From Flavobacterium azizsancarii (lineage in GTDB: Bacteria > Bacteroidota > Bacteroidia > Flavobacteriales > Flavobacteriaceae), in NCBI RefSeq assembly GCF_027980145.1, contig NZ_JAMZNK010000006.1, positions 62,001 through 126,000 on the forward strand: 64,000 nucleotides of DNA, written 5' to 3'. Made by a program: the position numbers and the translations under genes. Below are positions 53,367 through 62,687 of the stretch, in pieces. Each line of letters opens with the position of its first letter. Positions within the stretch are counted from its first letter, which is position 1. The notes under the pieces are model-generated. The model searched no databases. It was given only the letters and a program-made list of their open reading frames with translations, and was not told where the DNA came from.

Positions 53367-53442
53367 GTTTATATTTACTCTTTATATAAACAAATTTAAT
53401 TCATCATAATCACTACCAAAACAACCTGTTAATCAAAAATCT

Positions 53443-53928
53443 ATGAATAAAACCCTCATAATAGCATCCTTATTTTTAGTCTTATCAGGATGTCAAAACA
53501 AATCTAAAACTGAAAATCTGGACCTAACGTCAATAGAAATAGGAGAACTGGATGACTCAAATCCAGCGCTCTTTTCGATTAAGCTCAATACAATTTATGG
53601 CGAAAATGGATTAGAAGATTATTCTCCGGGTGCTGATGAAGTTTCGGGAAAAATAGTAAAACAATTAGATGCTGCAGACGGAAGCGAGTACTATTTAGTA
53701 AAACTGGATAAAACTCTCGACTATAAAGAAAGAGATAAAAAACCTCAATTAAAAACTGATTATCTTATCGTAGGCGGAAGGTTTAAGGAACAGCCTCTGC
53801 AAAAAGGCGCTAATAAAACGGTTGTAAATGTTGCAATTGTAAAAGATGAAACTTTGATCAATGAGCCTAAACTGGACTTTAAAAAAGCCATTTTTGCGGG
53901 AATGGGAGAAGCTACCGAAATTCCGTAA
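53443..53928 (+). CDS. Lipoprotein of unknown function
   Basis: 161 residues. Signal peptide MNKTLIIASLFLVLSGC with lipid-bearing Cys17, then a compact beta-rich domain: LFSIKLNTIYGENGLEDYSP, KIVKQLDAADGSEYYLVKLD, TDYLIVGGRFKEQPLQKGAN, TVVNVAIVKDETL, ending FAGMGEATEI. The GRFKEQPL and FAGMGEATEI segments look conserved but I do not know the family. Monocistronic, with the terminator at 54115. Confidence 0.6.
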   Translation: MNKTLIIASLFLVLSGCQNKSKTENLDLTSIEIGELDDSNPALFSIKLNTIYGENGLEDYSPGADEVSGKIVKQLDAADGSEYYLVKLDKTLDYKERDKKPQLKTDYLIVGGRFKEQPLQKGANKTVVNVAIVKDETLINEPKLDFKKAIFAGMGEATEIP

Positions 53929-54114
53929 AACTGAATATAAAGACACCTATAAAACTTATCGTGCAGAGACCAATATTGTAAATCAATTATAAACACGAAT
54001 TGCACTAATTTGCACAAATTTTAATTACGTTAACTAAGTTTGTGAAATCAATTTCACAAAAAATTAATGCCAAATAATGAAACTTGTGCTTGTCTCGTAA
54101 TTATGTCCATAGGT

Positions 54115-54142
54115 AGCTCCAGATTTCTCCGGAGCTTTTTTT
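54115..54142. terminator. GAAA-loop terminator family, copy 5 (reverse form)
   Basis: AGCTCCAGA, TTTC, TCCGGAGCTTTTTTT. Read on the minus strand the loop is GAAA as in the other copies. Placed between the lipoprotein gene (+) and the broken gene (-). Confidence 0.75.
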
Positions 54143-54175
54143 ATTCAATTATTTTATAGTCCTTTTTTATAAAAA

Positions 54176-54501
54176 CTATAAGGAATCTGCACTAACCAAT
54201 TCACTAATTTCAGTTAGAAGCTCGAATTCATTTATAGGAAACATTTGAAGTACCACCTCTAAAATAAGGGCCACATTAATCGATGGGTTTTCGACTTTTT
54301 CTGAAGTCCTTTGCGTTTCCTTATTCAGTGCCAAATACATAATTTGAGCATATCTGTTATGGTACAGCCAAGCTCATAATAATTGACAAACTTGATTTCA
54401 GCACTACAATCTGTTTTATTATCTGCTTCTTTGGAAATATCTAAATACTTATTCACTAGTTTTCTAAGATATTCTACGTTTTTAATTTCTTTTGCTTCCA
54501 T
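54176..54501 (-). pseudogene. Frameshifted small cytoplasmic protein gene
   Basis: ATG at 54501 opens MEAKEIKNVEYLRKLVNKYL and runs to ..NYYELGC. From about 54363 the sensible reading continues in another frame: YHNRYAQIMYLALNKETQRT, then NPSINVALILEVVLQMFPIN, ending ISELVSADSL with TAG at 54176-54178. Each half is open and helical, and one inserted base near 54362 would explain the break. The intact protein would have about 107 residues. No family recognised. A longer TTG start at 54540 adds little. Confidence 0.6.
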
Positions 54502-54540
54502 TAGTTTCTTCCCAATTAAATTACAATTATGATAATTCAA

Positions 54541-55272
54541 ATGTGAGACTATTTTTACGTAATTCGGTTATCATTTACGATAACACACAAAAAACTATTT
54601 AAAATCTGATATTGCTTTTAGAAAAAAGAAACGCATCATATCTACGATTCAAAAGAATAAAAAAACGCGCAAAAAAAACTTTTATGCAACTTCTACCAGA
54701 ATTCTTCGAAGACTGAAAACAATTAATCAATAACATATATTATAAATTACTTTTAAACCCTTCCACCACATTCCCATGCTAATGATAATATGTATCTTTT
54801 TCATGAATATTAAAAATTGTCTGGCCTTTTCTCTTAATTATGGTATCTCTTATCAAAATAAGATTCAGGACATCCACCTATCGTTAGTTTGAACTAATTA
54901 GATAAACTCCATAACTTTTAAAACCAAATTTAATCCAAATTCTGTCGTACAAATGATTTACTATCTAAAACATTAATCATGACACTCGGCTATTGGATTG
55001 TTTTTAACCCTAAATACTTTTCTATTATTTATTCTTTTTCAGCACTTTAGCAACTACAATTCACCTACCGTTATCACTGAAAAAACCTCATATTAATTAA
55101 ATGCTATATTTTCCAGCAACTGCGTTTATGTTCTTAAATGTTTTTATAAATTTGCGATCTTGTAATGAAACCCATTATTTTTAATTTAAAATTATGACTT
55201 TCACATAAATACCACACAAGTTATCTTACAACCTATATTCAAAAACAAATACTACAACAATAACTAAATCCA
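54541..55272. other. 732-nt gap; promoter of the exported Ppx-like gene
   Basis: Long A/T-rich stretch with many stops in all frames and no hairpin or repeat I can support. TAAATTTG at 55147-55154 is a good -7 box, giving an unusually long 5' leader of about 115 nt before the ATG at 55273. Confidence 0.45.
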
Positions 55273-56364
55273 ATGCTTAAAAAAAACAAATCCCAAATTT
55301 TATTTTTTATTCTTTTAAACCTATTTTTTTCGATCAATTCCTTTTCTCAAAAAAACCTTTACGTAGGAATTGAAATCGGACGAAGAGCAATAAAAACTTC
55401 TGTTCTTGAGGTTAATAACATCAAAAAAGCAGACTATAAGATTCTTTATTTCTCGAATGACAGAATTGATCTTGCCCAACACATTACTGATAACGGCGAG
55501 CTTACTCAGGACGATATCAACAAAACAAGTATCATCATTTTTGATCAATTAAAGAAAGTAAGAAAGCAGTTTAAACTTCTTGAAGAAAACATTTTTATAG
55601 TTGCCGCTCCGGTTTTTGAATCTGCGCGCAACATCGATGTTTTAAAGAATAAAGTTTCGACCCTGACCAGCAAAAATTTTGACATTATAGATATCGACGA
55701 AGAAGCTAAAATGCTTGTTAAAGGTGCTATACCTCCTGTTGATTATTCTAATGCATTATTGCTTGATATTGGTGCAAAAACGACAAAAGGCGGTTATATT
55801 GATGACCTTGACAGCAAATTAGAATTTGTACCTCTTGAACTTGATTTTGGTACGATGTCGCTTACTGATGCAGTCAAAAAAACGGTTGTAAATCAAAATC
55901 AGGTCAATGATATGTCTACATTTCAGGAAAAATCCTTTGATTTTAATACTGTTCTTCGCAAAAGAATAAAAGAAATGCTTGATGCAAATCCTCAAATTCT
56001 AAAGAAAGAAAAAATCTACTTATCCGGTGGTGCCGTATGGGCTTTTGCAACGCTATACTATAACGAAAACCTTAAGGATCACTACATTCCTTTGACTTTA
56101 GAAGATGTTATGTATTATGATGCAATCCTTAAAAACAATTTCAACAAGTATAGTAACCTTGCGAAAACTAATAAAGAAGCTGAAAGAGTTTTTAATGTTT
56201 ACGACCAGAAATACCTTATTTCTGCAAATAACATATTGGCAATGTTCCTTGAAAGTATTCCAAATTTGGAAACTAAAAAAATATATTTTGTAAAAGACGG
56301 ACAGGTAACCTGGCTGATCTCTCACATTGCAGATCGTTCTAAAAAAGTAAACACTAACTTTTAG
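55273..56364 (+). CDS. Exported protein with Ppx/GppA-like (actin-type ATPase) fold
   Basis: 363 residues. Signal peptide of about 26 residues (ILFFILLNLFFSINSFSQ), then an ASKHA-type fold: LYVGIEIGRRAIKTSVLEV (phosphate-1-like), IFIVAAPVFESARNIDVLKN, NFDIIDIDEEAKMLVKGAI, ALLLDIGAKTTKGGYID (phosphate-2-like), IYLSGGAVWAFATLYY (adenosine-like). The order of these blocks follows exopolyphosphatase/GppA enzymes. Those are cytoplasmic, so an exported relative is odd because nucleotides are scarce there; the motif residues are also altered (GAKTTKGG in place of GGGSTE). It may bind something other than a nucleotide. Ended by the terminator at 56428. Confidence 0.6.
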   Translation: MLKKNKSQILFFILLNLFFSINSFSQKNLYVGIEIGRRAIKTSVLEVNNIKKADYKILYFSNDRIDLAQHITDNGELTQDDINKTSIIIFDQLKKVRKQFKLLEENIFIVAAPVFESARNIDVLKNKVSTLTSKNFDIIDIDEEAKMLVKGAIPPVDYSNALLLDIGAKTTKGGYIDDLDSKLEFVPLELDFGTMSLTDAVKKTVVNQNQVNDMSTFQEKSFDFNTVLRKRIKEMLDANPQILKKEKIYLSGGAVWAFATLYYNENLKDHYIPLTLEDVMYYDAILKNNFNKYSNLAKTNKEAERVFNVYDQKYLISANNILAMFLESIPNLETKKIYFVKDGQVTWLISHIADRSKKVNTNF

Positions 56365-56427
56365 AATATCCTTTATCATTCTTACGGAACCTGTCTGGTT
56401 TCATTATTACGGAATTATATATGTACC

Positions 56428-56457
56428 AAAGCTTCAGAGAAATCTGGAGCTTTTTTT
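56428..56457. terminator. GAAA-loop terminator, copy 6
   Basis: AAAGCTTCAGA, GAAA, TCTGGAGCTTTTTTT, identical in the stem to 42567. Ends the Ppx-like gene. The following 56480-56640 stretch is filler with a twice-repeated AATTCGTGGAAATTAGTGCA phrase. Confidence 0.85.
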
Positions 56458-56647
56458 ATGCCGGATAAATTATGGAGATCAAAGTTTTTTAGCCACGAAT
56501 TTCACAAATTAGCACAAATTTTTTCACACAGATCGTGCAGATTAAGGCAGATTTAATTCGTGGAAATTAGTGCAATTAGTGGCTAACTTTTTTAAATTAT
56601 CAGAAATTAATTCGTGGAAATTAGTGCAATTTGCGGCTAACTTTTTT

Positions 56648-57943
56648 TTACTTATTTACTTGTTTCCAAATTTTAGCACTAAAATCATCTTTATACATCA
56701 ATCTATTACTTCTGGTAGGATTGACACGATTGGTCAGAATAATTAAGAACCTATTATTTTCCGGATTTATAAAGAAAAATGTACCTGTAAATCCCGTATG
56801 TCCAAAATCATCTTTCTTAAAGAATTCATCCGGTTTACGTTTATCAAAACCAAGTCCGCGATAGATTCCTTTTTTGACAAGAGGCGATTTTGTAAACGTC
56901 GCAACAACCTTTGCTTTTATAATTTGGTTTCCATTATATTTTCCATTGTTAAGCAACATTTGGCAAATCACAGCGATAGATTGCGCATTGGCAAATAAAC
57001 CCGCATTTCCAGAAACGCCTCCAAGAATAGCTGCTGCTTCATCGTGTACATATCCTCTTATGGTGTCTTTCCTGAACAAATAATCAATCTCCGTAGGTAT
57101 TACATTTTGCTCAGAAGTCCATTGCAACGGATTGTATCCAATTTTTGAAATCCCCAATTCGTTATAGATTCCTCTCGCCATTTGATCTAGTTTTAAACCG
57201 GTTTTGGCTTCCATCATTTGTTGTACCAGAATCAAATTCAAATCACTGTACAAATATTGACCACGCTTATTTGTATTCGCTACAGCAATTTGGTCATAAA
57301 CAGATTTATAAAATTCAGGATTCAGCCACATGTTTTTATAGATCCTCACATAATTGTCTTTTGGCTCAAAAGAAAGGTATTTTGTATCGTAAACGATGTT
57401 CTTGTTTACATACATATTATCAAACAAATCTGGATAATCTGCCGATTGCTGATTGCTCAATAAAGGCGATCCGTCAGGGGTTGACAACAGGCTTTTGTAA
57501 AAAGTGATTCCTGATTTTAGTCCCGTTGTATGTGTCAGTAATTCAAAAAGCGTTAAATCTGCAATAGGCGTATTTTTGTATGTCAGGACAACATCCCCCA
57601 ATTTATCCTCTAAACTTATTTTATCTTCTCCTACTAAACGCATGGCGACAAGTGTTGCTCCCAAAACTTTAGACATGGAAGCTAAATCGTATACATCGTC
57701 TGTTTTTACCAAATCTTTTTTTGAGTAATCATGATAGCCGTAATTCTTTACTATAAAAACAGAATCTTTGCTTCCCACAATAATTTGAGCTCCCGGAAAA
57801 AAACCTTTTTTGAGGGCATTATTCATCATCGAATCAATAAAAACCTCATTTTGTTTTGTGTCAAAAGACTTTTTCAGGGAACTAAAACTAATTCCTGAAA
57901 GTATCAAAATAACAAGTACGATCCTGATTCCTGTTTTTTTCAT
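56648..57943 (-). CDS. Exported serine hydrolase, beta-lactamase/class C penicillin-binding protein family
   Basis: 431 residues. N-terminal signal or anchor (about 5-22, GIRIVLVILILSGISFS). Catalytic Ser89 and Lys92 in LASMSKVLG, the Tyr-x-Asn-like YSDLN, and GNAGLFANAQSIAVICQMLL and FGHTGFTGTFFFINPE near the third motif, all in the expected order. Such proteins act in the periplasm as D-amino-acid amidases, D,D-peptidases or esterases on peptidoglycan products. The start of the next gene downstream in the cluster, GH20, lies 6 nt upstream of its ATG, so the two are an operon. Confidence 0.88.
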   Translation of the reverse strand: MKKTGIRIVLVILILSGISFSSLKKSFDTKQNEVFIDSMMNNALKKGFFPGAQIIVGSKDSVFIVKNYGYHDYSKKDLVKTDDVYDLASMSKVLGATLVAMRLVGEDKISLEDKLGDVVLTYKNTPIADLTLFELLTHTTGLKSGITFYKSLLSTPDGSPLLSNQQSADYPDLFDNMYVNKNIVYDTKYLSFEPKDNYVRIYKNMWLNPEFYKSVYDQIAVANTNKRGQYLYSDLNLILVQQMMEAKTGLKLDQMARGIYNELGISKIGYNPLQWTSEQNVIPTEIDYLFRKDTIRGYVHDEAAAILGGVSGNAGLFANAQSIAVICQMLLNNGKYNGNQIIKAKVVATFTKSPLVKKGIYRGLGFDKRKPDEFFKKDDFGHTGFTGTFFFINPENNRFLIILTNRVNPTRSNRLMYKDDFSAKIWKQVNK

Positions 57944-57949
57944 TTTTTA

Positions 57950-60454
57950 CTAAGGGTTAATTCTTAAATCCTGTCCTGCCATAAGAGGTTCGTTGTTTGT
58001 TCCTGTAATCGTAGTTTTAACTGCTTTTACCGGTTGTTTAGGATAAATTGATGCATTGCCATAATCAAAATCATCACCTTTTATAAAATCAATTCCATTA
58101 TATGAATACTCAACAAAACCGTTATTAATAATAAATCTTGGATGATGCGGAATCCCTGTCAAAACATCAATTTTTGCAGTGGTTACAGGATTTGTAAAAG
58201 TATATAAAATCCAATCGCCATTTGCACAAGCAACATCAGTACGTAAATACGTCTCCGGGTTATAATCCGCTAAATTAGAAATTGGAAATTTCGGATTTTC
58301 AACCATTGATGAAGTTACCTTAACCTCTGGTTCTAAATAAGGAGAACAATTGAAATTGACTTTCGCCGAAGATTCTTTTGCTTCTTTATTTTCAACAGTA
58401 AAATCAAGACGATACGTATTTTTATCGTTATAATTTTCGATCAAAAATCGCAAACGAGGTTTTGATTTCAACGTTTTTTCATCTGAAAAAGTTTGTATCA
58501 GTTTATCATTTTCAAAAAGCGAAACAGCTTTGACAGCACCACTGATACTCTCATCTGTTGTTGGAACAAATGTGAGATACCAAATGCCATTCTTATCAAT
58601 ATGTTCCGAAATATTCTCCGAAATGTTTAAAACCTCAACTTTAGAGGTATTCCAGTTGGCAACCGGTAATTTCTCTACTTTTACAGCCGGACTTGCAACA
58701 ACTTCATTAAAGAAAGTACGGAACTGGTAATTTTCATAATCCTTTGTCCTGATTGGATTTGTGTACAAAGGCGATTGTCTTGTAGGCTCATTTCCTTGTG
58801 TATCATATCGTACAATGGCTCCTTCATAAGGCGGAGTTACTGTTATGCTTCCGTCTTTATAAATCGCTGTAGGAGGAAAATCTCTAAAAGCAATTCCCAT
58901 ATTTGCCAAACGCTGTAAATGGCTATGTGTCAATCTTCCGTAAAAATCATCCCAGTTTTTATCTTCTTTTTTAGTCCACCCTATTTCAGACAAAGCAGCA
59001 ATTCTGGGATAACTCTGATATTCCATAAATCTCGCAGGGCGGTCCAGATATTCACTCCACAAAGCACCCTGAACCCCTTTTATCATTTTTTGCTGTTCGG
59101 GAGTTAAATCATTATTTGGAATTGGCTCAAACGAATACGCTCTTTTTGTATCCGTAATCGCAGCCCAGCGATGACCTCGCTCATTTTCAGACTGTGCCAT
59201 ATCGAAATAAGTAAATTGCCCGGGCATCATAATTGTTTCATATCCTTTTTTAGCCGATTCAATTCCGTAGCTTATTCCCTGCCACGCACTAATTAAAGTA
59301 TTGGGATTGATTTCTCCTCCTTTTAAAATTTCATTCCAGCCGGCTGTTTTCCTGTTGTATTTTGCTACTATTTTTTCTACACGTCTAAAGAAATAATTCT
59401 GAAGCTGAAAAGTATCTGTATATCCTTCTTTTTCCATCAAAGCCCTGCATTTTGGGCAGTGCTCCCAATTGGCTCTGTTTACTTCGTCGCCCGCAACATG
59501 AATGTATTCGAATGGAAACATTTCTGAAAATTCTCTAATAATAGAATCCAGAATCTGATAATTTTCTTCGCGGCCTACACACCAGACATTTTTTACTTCT
59601 CCCTGAACACTTTTTGTTTCCTGAGTCGTTACACATCCTACTTCAGGATATGAAGCTGTTACGGCACGCGAATGTCCTGGGATTTCGATTTCAGGCATGA
59701 TATCAATTCCACGGGCCAATGCATACGCTACAACTTCTTTCATATCCTGCTGCGTATAAAATCCTCCGTAACGTTTATCTCCGGAACCATATGATGGCAA
59801 TAAAACTTCACCGGGACCTCTCCAGGCTCCTTTTAAAGTTAAGTCAGGCATTGATTTAATTTCGGCTCTCCATCCGTTATCATCCGTAAGATGCCAATGA
59901 AAAACATTCATTTTATGTGCTGCCAGCCAATCTATATAATTCTCTACCGTTTGTTTATCAAAAAATTGTCTTGAACAATCCAGCATCATTCCGCGCCATT
60001 CGAAGCGAGGATAATCTTCTATTTTCACAAACGGAATTGTTCCTTTCTTCACGTCTTTTGCAGAACAAATCTGTAATAAAGTCTGAAAACCATTCAACAC
60101 TCCGTTTGAAGATTTTCCTTTTACCAGAACTCCCTTTTGAGTTACAGTTAACTTATAACCATCATTAGGAAGATCTAATTTTTCATCTATCAAAAACGAT
60201 ATTCCATTTTTTCCGTATTTGCTTCCAGTAGCAACCGTTGCATTAATTCCTGTATTTTTAAAAAAATCACTTGCAATATAGCTAGCGCTTTTTTGCATTT
60301 TTTTGTCTACAATAATCTTCACAGCTAAAGGTATTACAAACAACTTATCTTCTTGTTCTATCTTTACAGGCCTGGGAATAATATCCAGTTTCTGCGCCTG
60401 CAATACATTCAGCGAGCTCAGGAAAACGGCAATTAGCAGTATACTTTTTTTCAT
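57950..60454 (-). CDS. GH20 beta-N-acetylhexosaminidase, exported
   Basis: 834 residues. Signal peptide 1-20 (ILLIAVFLSSLNVLQAQ), a GH20b N-terminal domain (about 22-145), and a catalytic TIM barrel (about 150-500) with HWHLTDDNGWRAEIKSMPDL and the catalytic pair Asp323-Glu324 in YIHVAGDEVNRANW. Then chitobiase-C-like and FN3-like domains (AIYKDGSITVTPPYEGAIVR) and a C-terminal discoidin-like domain (about 690-834). It releases terminal GlcNAc or GalNAc from glycans in the periplasm or on the surface. The adjacent serine hydrolase and GH10-like enzyme suggest peptidoglycan or chitin-derived substrates. Confidence 0.95.
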   Translation of the reverse strand: MKKSILLIAVFLSSLNVLQAQKLDIIPRPVKIEQEDKLFVIPLAVKIIVDKKMQKSASYIASDFFKNTGINATVATGSKYGKNGISFLIDEKLDLPNDGYKLTVTQKGVLVKGKSSNGVLNGFQTLLQICSAKDVKKGTIPFVKIEDYPRFEWRGMMLDCSRQFFDKQTVENYIDWLAAHKMNVFHWHLTDDNGWRAEIKSMPDLTLKGAWRGPGEVLLPSYGSGDKRYGGFYTQQDMKEVVAYALARGIDIMPEIEIPGHSRAVTASYPEVGCVTTQETKSVQGEVKNVWCVGREENYQILDSIIREFSEMFPFEYIHVAGDEVNRANWEHCPKCRALMEKEGYTDTFQLQNYFFRRVEKIVAKYNRKTAGWNEILKGGEINPNTLISAWQGISYGIESAKKGYETIMMPGQFTYFDMAQSENERGHRWAAITDTKRAYSFEPIPNNDLTPEQQKMIKGVQGALWSEYLDRPARFMEYQSYPRIAALSEIGWTKKEDKNWDDFYGRLTHSHLQRLANMGIAFRDFPPTAIYKDGSITVTPPYEGAIVRYDTQGNEPTRQSPLYTNPIRTKDYENYQFRTFFNEVVASPAVKVEKLPVANWNTSKVEVLNISENISEHIDKNGIWYLTFVPTTDESISGAVKAVSLFENDKLIQTFSDEKTLKSKPRLRFLIENYNDKNTYRLDFTVENKEAKESSAKVNFNCSPYLEPEVKVTSSMVENPKFPISNLADYNPETYLRTDVACANGDWILYTFTNPVTTAKIDVLTGIPHHPRFIINNGFVEYSYNGIDFIKGDDFDYGNASIYPKQPVKAVKTTITGTNNEPLMAGQDLRINP

Positions 60455-60474
60455 CTTTATAGCTTTTTATTTTA

Positions 60475-61947
60475 TTAAAATTGTATCGGAATACTTTCAG
60501 TTTGCGTGGCACTCAAAGCGGTAATAGCATAAGTGTAGTTTTTTAAATTAGCATCCGGTACCTCTAATTTTACAGCTGTAGTAACATAGTAAATATTCTC
60601 AGGATTAGAGAAATCAGTTATTTTTCCTTTAGGGAATCTATAGATAACAAATTTTTGATTGTTTGCCCCGGGTTTCCAGGTAAGCACTACTTTGTTTCCT
60701 TTATCTGCAATCGATGCATTTGTAGGCGGTTGTGGTTTTATCCTTGTAATTCTATTCGCCTCAGGTGTTAATGCGATATATTTATATTGTTTTTCAGTAA
60801 TGGCTTTTCTCAGCGTATCTCCTTTTTTTAGAAAAGTAGAAGCCGTAAAATGCATTGAACCATCTATTAAAGGCATGGTTCTGATCATTTCTATTTGTTT
60901 TACAATCTGGTCAGGGCTTCTCCATTCTACTTCTTTGGCTGTATTCGAAATCTTGTAATCTCCATGACCTATATAAACATTTGTTCCGTATTTGTGTGCA
61001 GCCCACCATTTTGCCAAAACTTCAAAATTAGCTCTGTCAAAACCAATGTGCCAGTACAATTGCGGCGTTACATAATCGATCCAGTTTTCTTTTTGCCATT
61101 TCAAAATATTAGCATACAAATCATCATAATTTGTCGCTCCTGCCACAGTATTTGAACCCTCTGAATCTTTGGCTATATTTCGCCAGACGCCAAAAGGCGA
61201 AATTCCAAATTCGACCTCCGGTTTATTCGCAATTATAGTATCTCGTATTTGTTTGATGATCAAATCGACATTGTCTCTTCTCCAATCGTCTTTGTCCTTA
61301 AATTGTCTCGGCTCTTTGGCAAATGCTGCCTGATCAGGAAACTCTTGTCCTACTATTTTATAAGGATAAAAATAATCATCCATATGTATCGCCTGAATGT
61401 TATAATTACGGACTATTTCGCCTACTACAGAAGCAACAAAATCCCTGGTTTCTTGATAACCGGGATTAAAATATCTTGTTTTTCCATAGGTCACAAATAA
61501 CTCCGGTTTCTTAAAATACAAATGATTTTTTGCAAGCACTTCTTTGGTTGTATCTTTTTGTACACGATACGGATTGAGCCAAACGTGAACACTCATTCCT
61601 CTTTTTCCTGCTTCATCAATCATTAACTGAAGCGGATCAAAACCGGGAGCAACTCCCTGTGTTCCGGTGATCCAATATGATGCGGGTTCTTTGGTTGATT
61701 TATAATAAGCATCTGCCGTAGGACGGATCTGAAAAACTACGGTATTCAGATTATTGGACCGTAAATTATCCAGTAAAGTGATCATTTCTGTTTTAATCTG
61801 TTTGTCTGACAAACCGGGTTTCGATGGCCAGTCTATATTATCGACAGTAGATATCCAGGCTGCCCGCATTTCTCTTTTTGCTGGTTGCTGGCTGAAAACA
61901 TAGTTTTGAAACAGTAACATCACAATTAAAAATTTTAGACTTTTCAT
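60475..61947 (-). CDS. Family 10-like glycosyl hydrolase (GHL10/DUF187), exported
   Basis: 490 residues. Signal peptide about 1-19 (FLIVMLLFQNYVFSQQ). The catalytic domain (about 25-385) begins with the family signature KREMRAAWISTVDNIDWPSK and continues with NTVVFQIRPTADAYY, GMSVHVWLNPYRV, IQAIHMDDYFYPY and DYVTPQLYWHIGF. The C-terminus (about 400-490) is a fibronectin-III-like domain (PPTNASIADKGNKVVLTWKP). The substrate is unproven; relatives are placed with peptidoglycan recycling genes. It ends 20 nt before the GH20 gene, on the same strand. Confidence 0.92.
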   Translation of the reverse strand: MKSLKFLIVMLLFQNYVFSQQPAKREMRAAWISTVDNIDWPSKPGLSDKQIKTEMITLLDNLRSNNLNTVVFQIRPTADAYYKSTKEPASYWITGTQGVAPGFDPLQLMIDEAGKRGMSVHVWLNPYRVQKDTTKEVLAKNHLYFKKPELFVTYGKTRYFNPGYQETRDFVASVVGEIVRNYNIQAIHMDDYFYPYKIVGQEFPDQAAFAKEPRQFKDKDDWRRDNVDLIIKQIRDTIIANKPEVEFGISPFGVWRNIAKDSEGSNTVAGATNYDDLYANILKWQKENWIDYVTPQLYWHIGFDRANFEVLAKWWAAHKYGTNVYIGHGDYKISNTAKEVEWRSPDQIVKQIEMIRTMPLIDGSMHFTASTFLKKGDTLRKAITEKQYKYIALTPEANRITRIKPQPPTNASIADKGNKVVLTWKPGANNQKFVIYRFPKGKITDFSNPENIYYVTTAVKLEVPDANLKNYTYAITALSATQTESIPIQF

Positions 61948-62043
61948 AATATTATTTTTGGTTAGTTAATATAGTTTTAATCTGTAACAAGCTAGCTTAA
62001 CCGCAATGCCGATAGTTATCCGGAGCAAAGCTTAGACACAATA

Positions 62044-62172
62044 TTGTCATTTCGACGAAAGGAGAAATCACACAAGAAATTCCTTTACTAATTTCGTCAA
62101 TCTTTGTCGGGTTACTATTGTGATTACTTCGCCTGTTTGCTGTTACTCGAATCTCCTTTTGATCAAAATGAA
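62044..62172. repeat. MITE-like element, second copy, right arm interrupted
   Basis: Left arm TTGTCATTTCGACGAAAGGA and GAAATCACAC (62044-62073). The right arm is split by about 25 bp (62126-62150) that match the motif found at 4344-4369 in reverse orientation. The loop shares CGTCAATCTTTGTCGGG with the 3474-3579 copy in reverse. Confidence 0.6.
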
Positions 62173-62300
62173 AAACGAAGCGGAACAATCGTAAATAATC
62201 ATAATTCTTAATTTAAAAAAAAGCTTAATTCTCTAATCTTCATCTGACTTTTCTTCATGTAAATTCAGCAGACTTAATTTGTGTTAATTCGTAGCTAAAT

Positions 62301-62525
62301 AACTTTAATCTTTGGCTAAATTTTTCTCTCACAGATTTAGCAGATCAAGCAGATTTAATTCGTGGCTAAAGAACTTTAATCTTTGGCTAAATTTTTCTCT
62401 CACAGATTTAGCAGATCAAGCAAATTTAATTCGTGATAATTCGTGCAATTCGTGGCTAAAAAACTTTTAATCTGTGGCTAAATTTTCTCTCCCAGATTTA
62501 GCAGATCAAGCAGATTTAATTTGTG
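62301..62525. repeat. Imperfect tandem repeat, three units of 71-90 bp
   Basis: Units start at 62301, 62372 and 62462 with AACTTTAATCTTTGGCTAAA or a near copy, followed by CAGATTTAGCAGATCAAGCA and GATTTAATTCGTGGCTAAA. The second unit is longer by an inserted CGTGATAATTCGTGCAATT. Confidence 0.75.
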
Positions 62526-62602
62526 CAATTGATTTGCTTGTTCGCTGTTGCTCGGGTCGTGCGAAAAAACTTTTAATCTTTCTATTAATAGCAGCAAAAA
62601 TA

Positions 62603-62629
62603 CCTAACAGGTTTTAAAAACCTGTTAGG
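62603..62629. repeat. Palindrome of the ACAGGTTTTAAAAACCTGT family, second copy
   Basis: CCTAACAGGTTTT, central A, AAAACCTGTTAGG. Same core as 16499-16529 with compensating changes in the outer stem (CCTAA/TTAGG versus CCCGA/TCGGG), which keeps the pairing. Confidence 0.75.
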
Positions 62630-62687
62630 ATAGGTAACCAAACCAATTTTTATGCATTGTTTATCGAAAATAGCAACACACAATTCC

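Larger units (their letters stand above)
61948..62687. repeat. 740-nt repeat-filled gap
   Basis: No gene. Contains, left to right, a damaged MITE-like element (62044-62172), an imperfect tandem repeat (62301-62525), a copy of the GTTCGCTGTTGCTCGGGTC motif (62530-62558) and an ACAGGTTTTAAAAACCTGT palindrome (62603-62629). Each is listed or discussed separately. Confidence 0.8.

Noticed and set aside
54325..54540. 71-codon minus-strand ORF from a TTG as an intact gene
   Set aside because: It starts with TTG, stops abruptly, and the continuing protein sequence is found one frame over, so a frameshifted gene is the better reading.
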